A stretch of DNA of 64,000 nucleotides, taken from contig NZ_JANIBO010000005.1 of assembly GCF_024506395.1 (NCBI RefSeq), positions 53,980 to 117,979 of the forward strand, read 5' to 3'. Below are positions 62,780 to 64,000 of the stretch, piece by piece. A program made the translations under genes and the position numbers. Every line of letters starts with the position of its first letter. Positions within the stretch are counted from its first letter, which is position 1. A model generated the notes under the pieces. It was not told where the DNA came from and made no database searches. It worked only from the letters and a program-made list of their open reading frames with translations. The stretch comes from Cetobacterium sp. NK01 (GTDB lineage: Bacteria; Fusobacteriota; Fusobacteriia; Fusobacteriales; Fusobacteriaceae).

Positions 62780-63610
62780 ATGAAAAAGTATTATTCAATA
62801 GGAGAAATAAGTAAAATTTATAATATAAGCGTTGATACTTTAAGGCATTATGAAAAAATAAATCTTTTAAAACCAGCCTTAAAAAAAGAAAGTGGTTATA
62901 GATATTATTCAAGTGAACAAATTTGGAAATTAAACAATATAAGAAATTTAAGAGGTCTTGGTCTTGGATTAGAAGATATAAAAGGTTTTTTAGAAACGAG
63001 AAGCATTAATTCAACAGAAAAAATTTTAGATTCGCAGTTACAAATTGTAAAAAAAGAATTAGAAAAATTTAATAGATTAAAAGAGGAACTTTTAATAAAG
63101 AAATTAAATTTAGAATATTTTAAAAATGATGTAATTTTTGGAATTCCTCAGCTAAAATCTATTTCTAAAAGAAGAATTATAAAATCTAAAGGACAAATTA
63201 AAGAAGATGGAGATATCGATTTTAAAATTAAACTTTTGAGTATAAAAACACTTTCGGAAAATGATTTTTTATTTACAGAAAATGAATTTGGTGGAACTTT
63301 AAGTAGGGAAAATTTTTTTCAAAATAAATATGATACCTATGAGGAAATTTTTGTCATAAATAATGAAGGAACAGAGGAAGGAGATTACATTGAAAAAGGA
63401 GAGTATGTTTCAATTTTTTATAAAGGATATTATTCTGAAAATTATAAATATTATATAAAAGCAAAGGAATTTATTATAGAAAATAATTTAGAAGTAATAG
63501 GCGATATTTTTGAAATTTTTCATGTGGATATTCATACCACAGAAGATGTAAATGAATATATAACAGAGATACAAATTCCAGTTATATATAAAGATAAAAA
63601 AAAGAGCTAA
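62780..63610 (+). CDS. MerR-family multidrug regulator
   Basis: BmrR-like activator, 276 aa. The winged helix reads YSIGEISKIYNISVDTLRHYEKINLLKP (residues 4-31) then YRYYSSEQIWKLNNIRNLRGLGLGLEDIK. A dimerising helix spans about 78-115 and a GyrI-like effector domain about 125-276. It is divergent from the MATE pump gene, with the 19-bp-spacer promoter and operator dyad between them. GAGGTGAG precedes the ATG. It parallels the MerR at the end of RND operon 2. Confidence 0.88.
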   Translation: MKKYYSIGEISKIYNISVDTLRHYEKINLLKPALKKESGYRYYSSEQIWKLNNIRNLRGLGLGLEDIKGFLETRSINSTEKILDSQLQIVKKELEKFNRLKEELLIKKLNLEYFKNDVIFGIPQLKSISKRRIIKSKGQIKEDGDIDFKIKLLSIKTLSENDFLFTENEFGGTLSRENFFQNKYDTYEEIFVINNEGTEEGDYIEKGEYVSIFYKGYYSENYKYYIKAKEFIIENNLEVIGDIFEIFHVDIHTTEDVNEYITEIQIPVIYKDKKKS

Positions 63611-63624
63611 GTTTTAGCTCTTTT
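63597..63624. terminator. Bidirectional terminator
   Basis: AAAGAGCTAA / TTAGCTCTTT hairpin between the convergent MerR and ArsR genes. Confidence 0.7.
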
Positions 63625-63637
63625 ACAAGATTAATCA

Positions 63638-63898
63638 TTAGAACGTATCTAATAATTCTAATAGTTTAATAATTTTTTTATCTTTTAAACTATAGTGTAC
63701 CCATCCACCATTTTTTTCTGCTATTAATATATTAGCGTCTTTTAATAACCTTAAATGTTGAGATAAATTAGATTGTCCTATATTAAAAGCTTCTTGAATT
63801 TTACAAACACACAAATTTTCATTATTAACCAATAGTTTTATAATATCAAGTCTCAAAGGATGAGCTAGAGCCTTTAAAATTTTTATTTCTTTCTCCAT
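63638..63898 (-). CDS. ArsR/SmtB-family transcriptional repressor
   Basis: Winged-helix repressor of 86 aa: LKALAHPLRLDIIKLLVNNENLCVCKIQEAFNIGQSNLSQHLRLLKDANILI. The ENLCVCKIQ segment (Cys 31 and 33) is the site used for arsenite, antimonite or other thiophilic metals in many ArsR proteins; QSNLSQHLRLL is the recognition helix. The C-terminus is short, without an added metal site. It is divergent from a gene starting at the window edge, which is its likely target. Confidence 0.85.
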   Translation of the reverse strand: MEKEIKILKALAHPLRLDIIKLLVNNENLCVCKIQEAFNIGQSNLSQHLRLLKDANILIAEKNGGWVHYSLKDKKIIKLLELLDTF

Positions 63899-63941
63899 TA
63901 TTTTAACTCCTTTTATAAATTACTATTTCAGTATTTATTGA

Positions 63942-63956
63942 TATTATGATATAATA
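63942..63956. promoter_or_regulatory. Probable ArsR operator
   Basis: TATTAT-GAT-ATAATA dyad overlapping a TATAAT -10 (63950-63955) in the divergent spacer between the arsR-like gene and the next plus-strand gene. Confidence 0.45.
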
Positions 63957-63983
63957 GCTAAAAAAAAAAGTCAATAATTAATT

Positions 63984-64000
63984 AAAGGAGCGGTGATTTG
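63984..64000 (+). other. Start of a further gene, cut by the window edge
   Basis: AAAGGAG (63984-63990) is followed by GTG at 63993 and TTG at 63998-64000, the likely start of the gene controlled by the adjacent ArsR-type repressor, for example a metal exporter or permease. Its product cannot be seen. Confidence 0.5.

Noticed and set aside
1..64000. tRNA or rRNA genes and complete insertion sequences
   Set aside because: No tRNA T-arm (GGTTCRANYCC) with a matching cloverleaf, no rRNA stretch and no recognisable transposase was seen.

Overview
The window is very AT-rich, codes densely on both strands, and reads as Fusobacteriota DNA, most like Cetobacterium, Fusobacterium or a close relative. 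The basis is the gene set: long-form urocanate hydratase, tryptophanase, adenine deaminase, a CcdA-TlpA fusion, C_GCAxxG_C_C protein, TolC/RND systems and a TonB receptor in an AT-rich anaerobe-like background. I cannot fix genus or species from the sequence alone. A complete plasmid-type replication and partition module lies at 44.9-49.8 kb: direct iterons about 23 bp apart, a long Rep initiator, ParA, a ParB-position protein and twin CGGTCATGACCG palindromes. The window is therefore probably part of a large plasmid, megaplasmid or chromid, although an integrated plasmid is not excluded.

Layout. 0-9.4 kb: an M20 amidohydrolase, a HAD phosphatase, a frameshifted alpha/beta esterase, a hutU-hutG operon ending in a broken DapF-fold racemase, a divergent ROK regulator, a YqaA/DedA membrane protein and an SDR remnant. 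9.4-16 kb: an LtaS-like sulfatase, an ABC-F ATPase, a ferredoxin-nitroreductase and a PRD regulator. 16-22.7 kb: an RND efflux operon whose TolC carries an extra N-terminal domain. 22.8-26.6 kb: small genes, an MliC-like lipoprotein, a truncated nucleoside kinase and a SigH-like sigma factor. 26.6-30.9 kb: an adenine deaminase operon and tnaA with a structured leader. 30.9-37.1 kb: a second RND operon that ends in its own MerR regulator. 37.1-44.9 kb: a locus with a triple-rhodanese exported protein, YbaN, a TonB receptor and an ECF transporter operon with a TudS-like desulfidase. 44.9-49.8 kb: partition genes, origin, rep and NUDIX. 49.8-64 kb: housekeeping and accessory genes (UshA-like nucleotidase, CcdA-TlpA, GT9, glyoxalase, MBL hydrolase, M42 peptidase, GltS, MATE pump with MerR, ArsR).

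How parts work together. The hut genes turn urocanate and formiminoglutamate into glutamate, but hutH and hutI are not in the window. tnaA and ade add amino-acid and purine catabolism. Two drug-export modules (MerR-RND and MerR-MATE) both have promoters with a 19-bp spacer between TTGACT and TATAAT, the layout of MerR-activated promoters.

The most interesting observation is that the rhodanese gene and the ECF/TudS operon, 6 kb apart, share a leader element of about 66 nt. Its core is GAAATGA, and an identical CTTTTAGGTTAAAAG hairpin sits inside closing stems that differ in sequence but still pair. This suggests an undescribed regulatory RNA (or operator) that co-regulates uptake and desulfuration of a sulfur compound. 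Other leads are a leader-peptide attenuator ahead of the partition operon, an AbrB-like domain fused to ParA with an internal ribosome site, and a candidate small RNA near 57.8 kb with three C-rich motifs.
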